From Streptomyces sp. NBC_01353 (lineage in GTDB: Bacteria > Actinomycetota > Actinomycetes > Streptomycetales > Streptomycetaceae), in NCBI RefSeq assembly GCF_036237275.1, contig NZ_CP108352.1:7217501-7281500 (forward strand): a DNA stretch of 64,000 nt, in the 5' to 3' direction. Of this stretch, positions 1-10,001 are shown in pieces. The notes below the pieces were generated by a model. It was not told the DNA's origin. It made no database searches and saw nothing but the letters and a program-made list of their open reading frames with translations. Every line of letters begins with the position of its first letter. The first letter of the stretch is position 1. Position numbers and translations under genes: made by a program.

Positions 1-1028
<1,028 letters not shown>

Positions 1029-1101
1029 CAGTTGCTCGCGTCCACTGTGTTAGTTCTGAAGTAACGACCGTGTTGTCATCCGGTTGGTCAACTTCATAGT
1101 G

Positions 1102-1218
1102 TTTCGGTGGTCATAGCGTTAGGGAAACGCCCGGTTACATTCCGAACCCGGAAGCTAAGCCTTTCAGCGCCGATGGTACTGCAGGGGGGACCCTGTGGGA
1201 GAGTAGGACGCCGCCGAA
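1102..1218 (+). rRNA. 5S ribosomal RNA
   Basis: Typical actinobacterial 5S rRNA of about 117 nt. It opens with TTTCGGTGGTCATAGCG, pairs with the closing GGACGCCGCCGAACA, and carries the internal CCGAACCCGGAAGCTAAG loop. It follows the 23S gene after about 73 nt, the normal layout of a Streptomyces rRNA operon. No tRNA gene is visible after it. Ends are estimated to within 1-3 bases. Confidence 0.95.
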
Positions 1219-1227
1219 CAATTTTTA

Positions 1228-1270
1228 GCCTCAACCCCCGGACCTTGTCCGGGGGTTGAGGCATTTTTGC
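1228..1270 (+). terminator. Intrinsic terminator of the rRNA operon
   Basis: A perfect 15-bp stem (1228-1242 with 1248-1262) with a five-base CCTTG loop is followed by ATTTTTGC. The T-run makes this a textbook factor-independent terminator, which is unusual in such GC-rich DNA. It closes the rRNA operon nine bases after 5S rRNA. Confidence 0.9.
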
Positions 1271-1364
1271 GTTCAGGGGACAACGGACCCCTGTGCGCAG
1301 GCCCGTCGTGGCTGAGGGTAAGGTCAGGGGGCATCATTGGCTCGTTCCCACAGGAGGCCCCCGG

Positions 1365-1973
1365 GTGGAGGTCCAGGAGACTCGCGTTCAGACGAACCGG
1401 GTCCTCACCATCCCCAACATCCTGAGCATGGCTCGCCTCGTCGGCGTGCCGCTCTTCCTGTGGCTGATTCTGCGACCTGTGTTCGGCGGTCCGAACAGCG
1501 ATGGCTGGGCCTTGCTGGTGTTGATGCTCAGCGGCGTCAGCGACTATCTCGACGGTAAGCTCGCTCGGCGCTGGAACCAGGTCAGCAGCCTTGGCCGGCT
1601 CCTCGACCCGGCTGCCGACCGGCTCTACATCGTCTCCACGCTCGTGGGCCTCACCTGGCGGGAGATCCTGCCACTCTGGCTGATCCTCGCGCTTTTCGCC
1701 CGTGAGCTGATGCTGCTGGTGATGGTGGGTATCCTCCGCCGGCATGGCTATCCCCCGCCGCAGGTGAACTTCCTCGGGAAAGCTGCGACATTCAACTTGA
1801 TGTACGCGTTCCCCTTGCTCCTGCTCAGTGACGGAACGGGCTGGCTTTCGTCACTCGCTGAAGTTTTCGGGTGGGCCTTCGCCGGATGGGGTACAACTCT
1901 GTATTGGTGGGCAGGGATCCTCTACGTGGTCCAGGTCCGTCGACTCGTCAAGGCGGATACCGCGGCCGATTGA
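1365..1973 (+). CDS. CDP-alcohol phosphatidyltransferase family protein
   Basis: Membrane enzyme that transfers a phosphatidyl group from a CDP-lipid to an alcohol, releasing CMP. The complete family motif D-x2-DG-x2-AR-x8-G-x3-D-x3-D is present: D60, D63, G64, A67, R68, G77, D81 and D85. Several hydrophobic segments surround it, and the length of 202 residues is normal. GTG at 1365 is chosen because AGGAGG (1352-1357) lies seven bases upstream; an upstream in-frame extension has no such site. Its place before the DUF881/small basic protein genes matches pgsA2 (Rv1822) in mycobacteria, which suggests a phosphatidylglycerophosphate synthase-like role. The acceptor alcohol cannot be told from sequence. 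Confidence 0.88.
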   Translation: MEVQETRVQTNRVLTIPNILSMARLVGVPLFLWLILRPVFGGPNSDGWALLVLMLSGVSDYLDGKLARRWNQVSSLGRLLDPAADRLYIVSTLVGLTWREILPLWLILALFARELMLLVMVGILRRHGYPPPQVNFLGKAATFNLMYAFPLLLLSDGTGWLSSLAEVFGWAFAGWGTTLYWWAGILYVVQVRRLVKADTAAD

Positions 1974-2089
1974 GCCCGTCTGTCCTGTGCCGTGCAACGT
2001 CGCCGGCATGCACGAGGACGCCCGAGGGCCACTGAACGGACAGGTGAAGTCGGCAGGACCGTCGTCTCTTCAAGGAGGACGCTTCCGAC

Positions 2090-4585
2090 ATGAAGGCCGT
2101 CGTGATGGCCGGTGGCGAAGGTACGCGACTTCGCCCGATGACCTCAAGCATGCCCAAGCCTCTCCTGCCGGTGGCCAACCGGCCGATCATGGAGCACGTC
2201 CTGCGACTGCTCAAGAGGCACGGTCTCACCGAGACCGTCGTCACCGTGCAGTTTCTCGCCTCGCTCGTCAGGAACTACTTCGGTGACGGCGAGGAGCTCG
2301 GAATGGAGCTCACGTACGCCAACGAGGAGAAACCTCTCGGCACCGCGGGGAGTGTGAAGAACGCCGAGGAGGCGTTGAAGGACGATGCCTTCCTCGTCAT
2401 CTCGGGAGACGCACTCACCGATTTCGACCTCACCGATCTGATCGCCTTCCACAAAGAGAAAGGCGCTCTCGTCACCGTCTGTCTGACGCGTGTCCCGAAT
2501 CCGCTGGAATTCGGCATCACGATCGTGGACGAGGAAGGACAGGTCGAGCGTTTTCTCGAGAAGCCGACCTGGGGACAGGTCTTCTCGGACACCGTGAACA
2601 CGGGCATCTACGTCATGGAGCCCGAGGTCTTCGACTACGTGGAGGCCGACACATCTGTCGACTGGTCGGGTGATGTCTTCCCGCAGCTCATGAAGGAAGG
2701 CAAGCCGATCTACGGCTATGTCGCCGAGGGCTACTGGGAGGACGTCGGGACCCACGAGAGCTACGGCAAGGCGCAGGCCGACGTGCTCGAAGGAAAAGTC
2801 CAGGTCGAGCTCGACGGCTTCGAGATCTCGCCCGGTGTGTGGGTGGCGGAAGGAGCGGAGGTCTCTCCTGACGCCATCCTTCGGGGGCCGCTGTACATCG
2901 GCGACTACGCGAAGGTCGAAGCGGGAGCCGAGATCCGCGAGCACACCGTCATCGGTTCGAACGTGGTGGTGAAGAGCGGCGCCTTCCTTCACAAGGCAGT
3001 CATCCACGACAACGTCTACATCGGGCAGCAGAGCAATCTGCGTGGCTGCGTGATCGGGAAGAACACCGACATCATGCGGGCCGCCCGGATCGAGGACGGT
3101 GCCGTCATCGGCGACGAGTGCCTCGTCGGTGAGGAATCGATCGTTCAGGGGAACGTCCGCGTCTACCCCTTCAAGACCATCGAGGCCGGCGCCTTCGTCA
3201 ACACCTCGGTCATCTGGGAGTCCCGCGGCCAGGCCCATCTCTTCGGGGCGCGCGGGGTCTCCGGGATCCTGAACGTGGAGATCACGCCCGAGCTGGCCGT
3301 ACGGCTCGCGGGGGCGTACGCCACGACGCTGAAGAAGGGCGCGACCGTCACCACCGCGCGTGACCACTCCAGGGGTGCCCGCGCCCTGAAACGTGCGGTG
3401 ATCTCGGCGCTCCAGGCCAGCGCCATCGACGTGCGCGACCTGGAGAACGTACCTCTGCCGGTGGCACGGCAGCAGACTGCCCGGGGAAGCGCGGGCGGGA
3501 TCATGCTGCGGACCACGCCCGGTGTGCCGGACTCCGTGGACATCATGTTCTTCGACGAGCGCGGTGCGGATCTGTCGCAGGCCGGGCAGCGCAAGCTGGA
3601 CCGGGTCTTCGCACGTCAGGAGTACCGGCGGGCGTTCCCGGGCGAGATCGGTGACCTCTCCTTCCCGGCGAGCGTCTTCGACTCGTACACCGGCTCGCTG
3701 CTGCGGAACGTCGACACCTCCGGGGTCGCCGAGGCCGGCCTGAAGGTGGTCGTGGACGCCTCCAACGGCAGTGCGGGGCTCGTTCTTCCGAGCCTCCTCG
3801 GCCGGCTCCAGGTGGACTCGCTGGTGATCAACCCGGGGCTCGACGAGTCGAGGCCCACGGAGTCGTCGGAGACCAGGCGGGCCGGGCTTGTACGGCTCGG
3901 GGAGATCGTGGCGTCGGCACGGGCCGCGTTCGGGGTGCGCTTCGACCCGGTGGGTGAGCGGCTGTCGCTCGTCGACGAGCGTGGCCGGATCATCGAGGAC
4001 GACCGCTCGCTCCTGGTGATGCTCGACCTGGTGGCCGCCGAGCGGCGCTCGGGGCGGGTGGCTCTGCCGGTGACGACCACGAGGATCGCCGAGCAGGTCG
4101 CGGCGTACCACGGCACGCAGGTGGAGTGGACGACGACCTCGCCCGACGATCTGACGAGGGTCGGCCGCGAGGAGTCCACGATCTTCGGCGGCGACGGTCG
4201 CGGCGGGTTCATCATTCCGGAGTTCAGCAGCGTCTTCGACGGTGCCGCCGCGTTCGTACGGCTCATCGGTCTGGTGGCGCGTACGCAGCTCACGCTGAGC
4301 CAGATCGACGCACGCATCCCGCGGGCGCATGTCCTGCGGCGGGACGTCGCGACGCCGTGGGCCGTGAAGGGGCTCGTGATGCGCCGGGTGGTGGAGGCTG
4401 CCGGGGACCGTTCGGTGGACACCACCGACGGGGTACGGGTCGTGGAGGCGGACGGTCGCTGGGTGATGGTTCTGCCCGACCCGGCCGAGGCCGTCACCCA
4501 TCTGTGGGCCGAGGGGCCGGACGACTCCTCCGCCCAGGCCCTGCTCGACGAGTGGTCGAACGTGGTCGAGAGTGCAGGTCACTGA
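2090..4585 (+). CDS. Mannose-1-phosphate guanylyltransferase-like protein with degenerate phosphomannomutase domain
   Basis: An 831-residue three-part protein. Residues 1 to about 235 are a sugar-nucleotidyltransferase with the [11 protein letters not shown] signature. About 245-375 is a left-handed beta-helix of hexapeptide repeats. About 380-831 has the phosphoglucomutase/phosphomannomutase fold. The first part probably makes GDP-mannose or a related NDP-sugar for cell-envelope glycans. In the mutase part the phosphoserine loop (normally TASHNP) reads RTTPGVP, the metal loop (DGDADR type) reads DPVGERL, the sugar loop reads GDGRGG, and the C-terminal SGTEP loop is absent. This half is therefore probably structural or regulatory. 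AAGGAGG ten bases before ATG fixes the start. Confidence 0.85.
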   Translation: MKAVVMAGGEGTRLRPMTSSMPKPLLPVANRPIMEHVLRLLKRHGLTETVVTVQFLASLVRNYFGDGEELGMELTYANEEKPLGTAGSVKNAEEALKDDAFLVISGDALTDFDLTDLIAFHKEKGALVTVCLTRVPNPLEFGITIVDEEGQVERFLEKPTWGQVFSDTVNTGIYVMEPEVFDYVEADTSVDWSGDVFPQLMKEGKPIYGYVAEGYWEDVGTHESYGKAQADVLEGKVQVELDGFEISPGVWVAEGAEVSPDAILRGPLYIGDYAKVEAGAEIREHTVIGSNVVVKSGAFLHKAVIHDNVYIGQQSNLRGCVIGKNTDIMRAARIEDGAVIGDECLVGEESIVQGNVRVYPFKTIEAGAFVNTSVIWESRGQAHLFGARGVSGILNVEITPELAVRLAGAYATTLKKGATVTTARDHSRGARALKRAVISALQASAIDVRDLENVPLPVARQQTARGSAGGIMLRTTPGVPDSVDIMFFDERGADLSQAGQRKLDRVFARQEYRRAFPGEIGDLSFPASVFDSYTGSLLRNVDTSGVAEAGLKVVVDASNGSAGLVLPSLLGRLQVDSLVINPGLDESRPTESSETRRAGLVRLGEIVASARAAFGVRFDPVGERLSLVDERGRIIEDDRSLLVMLDLVAAERRSGRVALPVTTTRIAEQVAAYHGTQVEWTTTSPDDLTRVGREESTIFGGDGRGGFIIPEFSSVFDGAAAFVRLIGLVARTQLTLSQIDARIPRAHVLRRDVATPWAVKGLVMRRVVEAAGDRSVDTTDGVRVVEADGRWVMVLPDPAEAVTHLWAEGPDDSSAQALLDEWSNVVESAGH

Positions 4586-4596
4586 CGGTTGGGGCG

Positions 4597-4637
4597 GAAG
4601 TGCCGGGAGGTGTCCTGCGGACACCTCCCGGCACTTC
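4597..4637 (+). terminator. Strong 19-bp hairpin terminator
   Basis: A perfect 19-bp inverted repeat (4597-4615 with 4619-4637) with a TGC loop lies 11 bases after the stop of the nucleotidyltransferase gene. There is no T-run, as is common for Streptomyces terminators. It separates that gene from the DUF881 operon. Confidence 0.8.
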
Positions 4638-4685
4638 GGTGGGGCCATTCGGCGGTAGCACCCCCGACGTGCGACGATGTGCGGC

Positions 4686-5615
4686 ATGTCGCAGCAGCAC
4701 CCCGTTCGGAGCACCGGATCACCGCCGCCGCGTCCGGACGCGTCCATGTCGCTGCTGAACAACGTGATCGACCACGCGCTCGACGACGGTTACGCGGAGG
4801 CCTCGGCCCGGCGTGCGGCGGAGGGCGGCGGGCTGCCGCGGACGCTGCGGGCCAAGCTCGGCCTGGCGGCCGGGCTCGTGCTCGCGGCGGCGGTGGTGAC
4901 CGTGGGCGCCGCGGAGGCGCGGATCTCCGCGCCGGTCGTCGCCAAGGAGCGGCAGGAGCTCATCGGCCGGATCGACGCGGAGACCGCCGCGGCCGACAAG
5001 CTGGAGCAGGACGTCGAGAAGATCCGCGCCGAGGTCGGCGAGCGGCAGCGCAAGGCGCTGGAGCAGCACGGCGGTGACCAGGCCGAGCTGGTGGCGCTGC
5101 TGTCGGGGGCGACCCCGGTGCACGGTCCGGGTGTGAAGCTCGTGGTCGACGACGCCAAGGACACCGAGCAGGGTGGCGGGGGTCCCCGGGAGAGCAGCGG
5201 GTTCTCCGACACGGGCCGGGTCCGTGACCGTGACATGCAGCGGGTCGTCAACGGGCTGTGGGAGTCGGGCGCCGAGGCCGTCTCGATCAATGGTCAGCGG
5301 CTGACGTCGCTGTCCGCGATCCGGGCCGCGGGCGACGCCATACTGGTCGACAACAAGCCGCTCGTGCCGCCGTACACGGTGCTTGCGGTGGGGGACGGGC
5401 AGCGGCTCAGCACCGCGTTCCAGGACAGCGCCGACGGCCAGTACCTGCACGCGCTGCAGGAGAACTTCGGGATCCGCACCAGCATCTCGGCCGAGACGGA
5501 CGTGCGTCTGCCGGCCGCGCCGAGCCTGATCGTACGTACAGCAGAGCCGAGGGGAGCCGGGGCCGCCAAGCCCACCGGGCAGGCCACGGCCGACACAGGG
5601 AAGGGCACATCTTGA
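4686..5615 (+). CDS. DUF881 family membrane-anchored protein
   Basis: A 309-residue protein with a polar N-terminal tail and one membrane segment at about 55-80 (GLAAGLVLAAAVVTVGAAEA). A coiled-coil stretch rich in Glu, Lys and Arg (about 85-130) is followed by the DUF881 domain. It is probably a bitopic protein with its bulk outside the membrane. Family members sit in cell-division and envelope gene neighbourhoods of Actinobacteria and Firmicutes, but no activity is established. The start is uncertain: ATG 4686 is preferred over ATG 4677, and neither has a good Shine-Dalgarno site. The stop overlaps the TTG start of the next gene, so translation is probably coupled. Confidence 0.85.
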   Translation: MSQQHPVRSTGSPPPRPDASMSLLNNVIDHALDDGYAEASARRAAEGGGLPRTLRAKLGLAAGLVLAAAVVTVGAAEARISAPVVAKERQELIGRIDAETAAADKLEQDVEKIRAEVGERQRKALEQHGGDQAELVALLSGATPVHGPGVKLVVDDAKDTEQGGGGPRESSGFSDTGRVRDRDMQRVVNGLWESGAEAVSINGQRLTSLSAIRAAGDAILVDNKPLVPPYTVLAVGDGQRLSTAFQDSADGQYLHALQENFGIRTSISAETDVRLPAAPSLIVRTAEPRGAGAAKPTGQATADTGKGTS

Positions 5616-5944
5616 TCGCCGTACTGGGCCTGATCGTGGGAGTGGTGGTCGGACTGTTGGTCCGGCCCGAGGTTCCGGCGGTGGTCGAGCCCTATCTTCC
5701 GATCGCCGTGGTCGCCGCCCTCGACGCGGTCTTCGGCGGCCTGCGTGCCATGCTCGACGGAATCTTCGTCGACAAGGTCTTCGTGGTCTCCTTCCTGTCG
5801 AACGTGGTGGTGGCCGCGCTGATCGTCTTCCTCGGCGACAAGCTGGGCGTCGGCGCGCAGCTGTCGACCGGTGTCGTCGTCGTGCTCGGCATCCGCATCT
5901 TCTCCAACGCCGCCGCCATCCGGCGGCACGTGTTCCGGGCGTGA
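5612..5944 (+). CDS. Small basic protein (DUF1290/SBP family)
   Basis: A 110-residue integral membrane protein with about three hydrophobic helices and a short basic tail (AAIRRHVFRA), matching the family's usual length. The TTG start overlaps the previous TGA (TTGA). An AGGGAAGGG stretch about ten bases upstream can serve as ribosome binding site. No ATG is available, because the first residues of the conserved block follow the TTG directly. It is encoded between two DUF881 proteins, an arrangement kept from mycobacteria to Firmicutes. That suggests the three act as one membrane complex, although its function is unknown. Confidence 0.88.
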   Translation: MIAVLGLIVGVVVGLLVRPEVPAVVEPYLPIAVVAALDAVFGGLRAMLDGIFVDKVFVVSFLSNVVVAALIVFLGDKLGVGAQLSTGVVVVLGIRIFSNAAAIRRHVFRA

Positions 5945-5948
5945 AGCG

Positions 5949-6755
5949 ATGAGCAACGACGTGCACCCCGAGACGCCGGAGAACCCGGACGACGACAAGG
6001 CGACCCCGTCGACCCCCGCCGCCCCCGAGAAGCAGCAGACCGGGCGGCAGCGGCTGGCCGCGGGTCTGTGGCCGCCGCGCGTGAGCCGGGCCCAACTCAT
6101 CGTCGCCCTGCTGTTGTTCGTCCTCGGCCTGGGTCTTGCCATTCAGGTCCGATCCACCAGCGACAACAGTGCGCTGCGCGGCGCCCGTCAGGAGGATCTG
6201 GTCCGTATCCTCGACGAGCTCGACGACCGTACACAGCGCCTGGAGGACGAGAAGGCGCGTCTGGAGAACCAGCGCTCCGAGCTGGAGTCCAGCTCGGACC
6301 AGGCCGAAGAGGCGCGCAAGCAGACCCAGGAGAAGGAGCAGCAGCTCGGCATCCTGGCCGGCACGGTCGCCGCCGAGGGGCCGGGCATCACACTGACCGT
6401 CGCGGGCGCGGCGGCGGCCGTCGAGTCGGACATGCTCCTCGACGCGATCCAGGAGCTGCGTGCCGCGGGCGCCGAGGCGATCCAGATCAACGACGTACGG
6501 GTGGTCGCGGACAGTTACTTCTCCGGTGCGGGCAGTGACATAGAGATCGATGGAACGAAGGTGACCGCTCCGTACGTCTTCAAGGTCATCGGCAAGCCCG
6601 AGGATCTCGAGCCGGCGCTCAACATCCCCGGTGGAGTCATTCAGACACTGGAGAAGGAGCAGGCCACGGCGACCGTGGCCAAGTCCGAGAAGATCGTTGT
6701 GGATGCCTTGCGACCTGCGAAGCGGCCTGACTACGCTCAGTCGTCCTCGCAGTGA
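5949..6755 (+). CDS. DUF881 family protein, second paralogue
   Basis: A 268-residue paralogue of the gene two places upstream. It has an acidic, proline-rich tail (1-45), one membrane helix (about 50-70, LIVALLLFVLGLGLAIQV), a strong coiled coil (about 80-135, with many Glu, Arg, Lys and Gln), then the DUF881 domain. It starts four bases after the small basic protein stop, so the three genes form one operon. The coiled coils of the two paralogues suggest hetero-oligomerisation; this is inference. A gap of 190 bp follows. Confidence 0.86.
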   Translation: MSNDVHPETPENPDDDKATPSTPAAPEKQQTGRQRLAAGLWPPRVSRAQLIVALLLFVLGLGLAIQVRSTSDNSALRGARQEDLVRILDELDDRTQRLEDEKARLENQRSELESSSDQAEEARKQTQEKEQQLGILAGTVAAEGPGITLTVAGAAAAVESDMLLDAIQELRAAGAEAIQINDVRVVADSYFSGAGSDIEIDGTKVTAPYVFKVIGKPEDLEPALNIPGGVIQTLEKEQATATVAKSEKIVVDALRPAKRPDYAQSSSQ

Positions 6756-6945
6756 GGCGGGGGTGCATGGCGGTCGCGCGACAAGGGGAAGACGTTGCGG
6801 GGGGTCGCCGCATCACAAGCGTGGTGCGTGGTGGAAACTGTCCGGAGGATACGGACGTTGTGAAGGTGTCCGGGTCGGCAGGTGTGTTCATTCAGGGTTC
6901 GTCCTGCCCCACGGGCGGGTCTGTTTCGGTCAAGGGGAATCGCCC

Positions 6946-7779
6946 GTGAGTTTTTTTGCGAAGTTGTTCGGCAAGAGCGCACGCGAGGACGGCGGCAACG
7001 CCAAGCACCGCGCGCCGCGCCATGCCCAGAGCGAGGAACAGGGCGGCGAGCGTCCGCTGTTCCGTGATGAGGTCGGCGGCGAGGGCGGAGATGTCGCGGG
7101 CGCGCACGGCGCGTCGTCTGTTGACCCTGCCGGTGCCGGCCGCATAGGTTTCGGGGAACCATCGACCTCAAGTACGGGTGGAGGGTTCACCCCCGATCCG
7201 TATGCGACCCAGACCTCCGCGGGTCAGCCGCGGCAGGAGGATGCGTCCATGCCGGTGTGTACGAGGTGCGGTCACCGCAACACCGCGGACAGCCGTTTCT
7301 GCTCCCACTGCGGCACGCCGCTGCGGGGCGGGGCGCCCGTGGAGCGCGCGTCCGAGACGACGTCGACGATCTCGATCTCGGGCCTTGAGGCGTACGACGC
7401 CGAGGTCACGGGTCAGACCGCCATGCCGTCCCTGTCGCCCGAGGCCCTGGCGGCCGTCGAGGCCCTTCCGTCCGGTTCGGCCCTGCTCGTCGTGCGGCGC
7501 GGCCCGAACTCGGGTAGCCGGTTCCTGCTGGACAGCGAGCTGACCACGGCCGGCCGTCACCCGCAGAGCGACATCTTCCTCGACGACTTCACCGTGTCGC
7601 GGCGCCATGTCGAGTTCCGGCGGGCGCAGGACGGCAGCTTCACCGTCGCCGACGTCGGCAGCCTCAACGGCACCTACGTCAACCGTGAGCCGATCGAGTC
7701 GGTCGTTCTGTCCAACGGCGACGAGGTGCAGATCGGCAAGTACCGGCTGGTCTTCTACTCGAGCCAGCGGGGCGTGTGA
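6946..7779 (+). CDS. garA: GarA/OdhI-like FHA-domain protein with zinc ribbon
   Basis: A 277-residue phosphopeptide-binding protein. Residues 1-100 are a polar, low-complexity tail. A CxxC-x10-CxxC zinc ribbon covers 105-122, and an ETTS motif lies at 137-140. The FHA domain near 185-270 has the conserved GRHPQSD, SRRH and NGTYVN elements. In GarA/OdhI the ETTS threonines are phosphorylated by PknB/PknG-type kinases and then bind their own FHA domain. This switches off inhibition of 2-oxoglutarate dehydrogenase and related enzymes. GTG 6946 follows AAGGGGA. An internal ATG at 7249, just before the zinc ribbon, has a better AGGAGG and could give a short form. Confidence 0.87.
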   Translation: MSFFAKLFGKSAREDGGNAKHRAPRHAQSEEQGGERPLFRDEVGGEGGDVAGAHGASSVDPAGAGRIGFGEPSTSSTGGGFTPDPYATQTSAGQPRQEDASMPVCTRCGHRNTADSRFCSHCGTPLRGGAPVERASETTSTISISGLEAYDAEVTGQTAMPSLSPEALAAVEALPSGSALLVVRRGPNSGSRFLLDSELTTAGRHPQSDIFLDDFTVSRRHVEFRRAQDGSFTVADVGSLNGTYVNREPIESVVLSNGDEVQIGKYRLVFYSSQRGV

Positions 7780-7808
7780 CGCCTCCGGGAAGACTTCAGG
7801 GAAGGTCC

Positions 7809-8552
7809 ATGCTGCGAACACCGACGGGCGGTGCCGGACTCGGCACCGCCACCGCGGGCGACCGGCTGGTCAGCATCGGGACGGTGCTGAACCAACTGCG
7901 TGACGAATTTCCCGAAGTGACCATTTCCAAGATCCGGTTCCTGGAGGCCGAGGGGCTCGTCGAGCCCCGGCGGACGGCCTCCGGCTACCGGAAGTTCAGC
8001 CCGCAGGACGTGGAGCGGCTCGCCCGGATCCTGCGGATGCAGCGGGACCACTATCTTCCGCTGAAGGTCATCCGGGAGCATCTCGACGCCCTCGCCCGGG
8101 GTGAGCAGATCAAGCTCCCGTCCCCCAGCCCGCAGCGGGATCTGCTCGACGGGCCCTGGGAACCGGAGGGCGACCGTCCCACAGCCACGCGGGTGGGACG
8201 GGCCGAGCTCCTCGCCGCCGCCGAGGTGAGCGAGGACGAGCTCGCGGAGTGGGAGTCGTACGGGCTCATCGCCGCGGGGGGCGAGGGCGGCTACGACGCC
8301 GAGACCGTCACGGTCGCCAGACTTGTCGCGGATCTGGGGAGATTCGGTCTGGAACCGAGACACCTCAGGGCGGTCAAAGCGGCCGCCGACCGCGAGGCGG
8401 GTCTGGTCGAACAGGTGGTCGCGCCGCTGCGCCGGCACCGTAACCCGCAGACCAGAGCACATGCGGAGGCCACCGCGAAGGAGCTCGCCGGGCTCTCCAT
8501 CCGGCTGCACGCGGCACTGGTCCAGACCGCTCTGGGGCTCCGGCTCCAGTGA
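7809..8552 (+). CDS. ftsR: FtsR-like MerR-family transcriptional regulator
   Basis: A 247-residue DNA-binding protein with an N-terminal MerR winged helix (about 20-95) containing VTISKIRFLEAEGLVEPRR and a YRKFSPQDVERL block. A second helical region follows around 130-200. It corresponds in position and sequence type to Rv1828 of M. tuberculosis and to FtsR of corynebacteria, an activator of ftsZ. The role in this organism is inferred from that family. ATG 7809 is preceded by GGGAAGG at a proper distance; an in-frame start 33 bases upstream would overlap the garA stop and lacks a site. It is probably co-transcribed with garA. Confidence 0.85.
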   Translation: MLRTPTGGAGLGTATAGDRLVSIGTVLNQLRDEFPEVTISKIRFLEAEGLVEPRRTASGYRKFSPQDVERLARILRMQRDHYLPLKVIREHLDALARGEQIKLPSPSPQRDLLDGPWEPEGDRPTATRVGRAELLAAAEVSEDELAEWESYGLIAAGGEGGYDAETVTVARLVADLGRFGLEPRHLRAVKAAADREAGLVEQVVAPLRRHRNPQTRAHAEATAKELAGLSIRLHAALVQTALGLRLQ

Positions 8553-8605
8553 TCTTGTAGGGGCCCGACTACCCAAACCGGTCGGGCACGTCCTAGGGTT
8601 GCTGT

Positions 8606-9079
8606 GTGAACGAGCTCGACGTTGTGGGTGTCCGGGTGGAAATGCCCTCCAACCAGCCGATCGTGCTCCTGCGTGAAGTGGGAGGCGATCGGTACCTCCC
8701 CATCTGGATCGGACCGGGTGAGGCGACCGCGATCGCCTTCGCCCAGCAGGGCATGGCCCCTGCCCGGCCGCTGACGCACGACCTCTTCAAGGATGTCCTT
8801 GAAGCCGTGGGCCAGGAGCTCACCGAGGTCCGCATCACGGACCTCCGTGAAGGCGTCTTCTACGCGGAGCTGGTCTTCGCCAGCGGCGTCGAGGTGAGCG
8901 CCAGGCCCTCCGACGCGATAGCGCTCGCGCTGCGCACCGGGACGCCGATCTACGGCAGTGACGGTGTGCTCGACGACGCCGGTATCGCGATTCCGGACGA
9001 GCAGGAGGACGAGGTGGAGAAGTTCCGCGAGTTCCTCGACCAGATCTCCCCCGAGGACTTCGGGTCCAGCAGCCAGTGA
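8606..9079 (+). CDS. Bifunctional nuclease family protein (DUF151)
   Basis: A 157-residue protein of the DUF151/BFN family, close to the usual length. Conserved blocks include LPIWIGPGEATAIAFAQQG (about 32-50), RPLTHDLF, and RPSDAIALALRTGTPIYG (about 98-115). Plant family members have been reported to have DNase/RNase activity; the bacterial role is unclear. It lies directly after ftsR, as Rv1829 does after Rv1828. The start is GTG 8606 with no strong ribosome site visible. An imperfect GC-rich hairpin around 9095-9133 may end the transcript. Confidence 0.85.
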   Translation: MNELDVVGVRVEMPSNQPIVLLREVGGDRYLPIWIGPGEATAIAFAQQGMAPARPLTHDLFKDVLEAVGQELTEVRITDLREGVFYAELVFASGVEVSARPSDAIALALRTGTPIYGSDGVLDDAGIAIPDEQEDEVEKFREFLDQISPEDFGSSSQ

Positions 9080-9199
9080 GGTCCAGCAGCCACTGAGACG
9101 GGCCGGCCGTGGGTCGGCCACCGGCCGTCGTGCGCCGGGTGCGGTCAGGGCATTCGAGTAGCCTTTCCCCGGAGAGAGATACGGGAAACCACTCTCAGG

Positions 9200-9263
9200 G
9201 TGATTATCACTCGGCGTGCCGAGTGTGGCGATCGTTGACGCACCCCGAGTGACTGCCTACCTT
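9200..9263 (+). promoter_or_regulatory. Promoter and palindromic operator of the second merR gene
   Basis: TTGACG (9235-9240), a 17-base spacer and TACCTT (9258-9263) form a good housekeeping-type promoter, with the start codon 34 bases downstream. Directly upstream lie two overlapping palindromes: GTGATTATCAC (9200-9210) and ACTCGGC-GT-GCCGAGT (9209-9224). These are plausible operator sites. Autoregulation by the MerR protein is inference. Confidence 0.55.
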
Positions 9264-9297
9264 CGTGTGGGCAGGTCAAGGACGGAGGGTCGGCGTG

Positions 9298-9927
9298 ATG
9301 AGCAGCGGCGACGGTACGGCAGGGGGCTCTCTCGGGCGTGCGCCCGGGGAGAACGGTCCGTATCCGCTTCACGGCAGTGTGGGCGACTTCGGTACGGACG
9401 TGAGTGCGGGCGCGGCTGCGGCATCCGGGACGGACGTGGTGGGTTACCGCGGCCCGACGGCGTGTGCGGCGGCCGGGATCACCTATCGCCAGCTGGACTA
9501 CTGGGCGCGCACCGGCCTCGTCGAGCCGAGCGTGCGGCCCGCGTACGGATCCGGGACACAGCGGCTGTACAGCTTTCGGGACGTCGTCGTTCTCAAGATC
9601 GTCAAACGGTTCCTGGACACCGGGGTCGCGCTGCAGAACATCCGGGCCGCGGTGCAGCATCTGCGCGCACGAGGCTTCCGCGACCTGGAGCGCATGACGC
9701 TGATGAGCGACGGAGCCACGGTCTACGAGTGCTCATCGCCGGACGAGGTCGTCGACCTGCTCCAGGGTGGGCAGGGCGTTTTCGGGATCGCGGTGGGCGT
9801 GGTCTGGCGCGATGTGGAGGCGGCACTCTCGCAGCTGCACGGGGAGCGCGTCGACACCGGTGAGACGCTGATCGGCCACAACCCGAGTGACGAGCTCGCG
9901 CGGCGGCGGCGGGACCGGGCGGTCTGA
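9298..9927 (+). CDS. MerR-family transcriptional regulator
   Basis: A 209-residue regulator. Residues 1-45 are a disordered Gly/Ser/Ala tail. A MerR helix-turn-helix lies at about 48-120 (AAGITYRQLDYWARTGLVEPS, then YSFRDVVVLKIVKRFLDTG). A C-terminal region of about 70 residues has no recognisable metal-binding cysteines. It corresponds in position to Rv1830. ATG 9298 has GGAGGG eight bases upstream, a better fit than GTG 9295. Target genes are not evident from the window. Confidence 0.85.
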   Translation: MSSGDGTAGGSLGRAPGENGPYPLHGSVGDFGTDVSAGAAAASGTDVVGYRGPTACAAAGITYRQLDYWARTGLVEPSVRPAYGSGTQRLYSFRDVVVLKIVKRFLDTGVALQNIRAAVQHLRARGFRDLERMTLMSDGATVYECSSPDEVVDLLQGGQGVFGIAVGVVWRDVEAALSQLHGERVDTGETLIGHNPSDELARRRRDRAV

Positions 9928-10001
9928 GCCTCACGCGGTCTGTGGCGTGCCCGTACGTGCGTGCGGGTCGAATGTCAGTGGCGTAGGGCAGCATCGGAGA
10001 T

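Noticed and set aside
2144..4762. 872-codon frame antisense to the nucleotidyltransferase
   Set aside because: In DNA this GC-rich, antisense frames stay open by codon bias. The product is Arg/His/Asp-rich without domain motifs, while the sense frame has clear ones.
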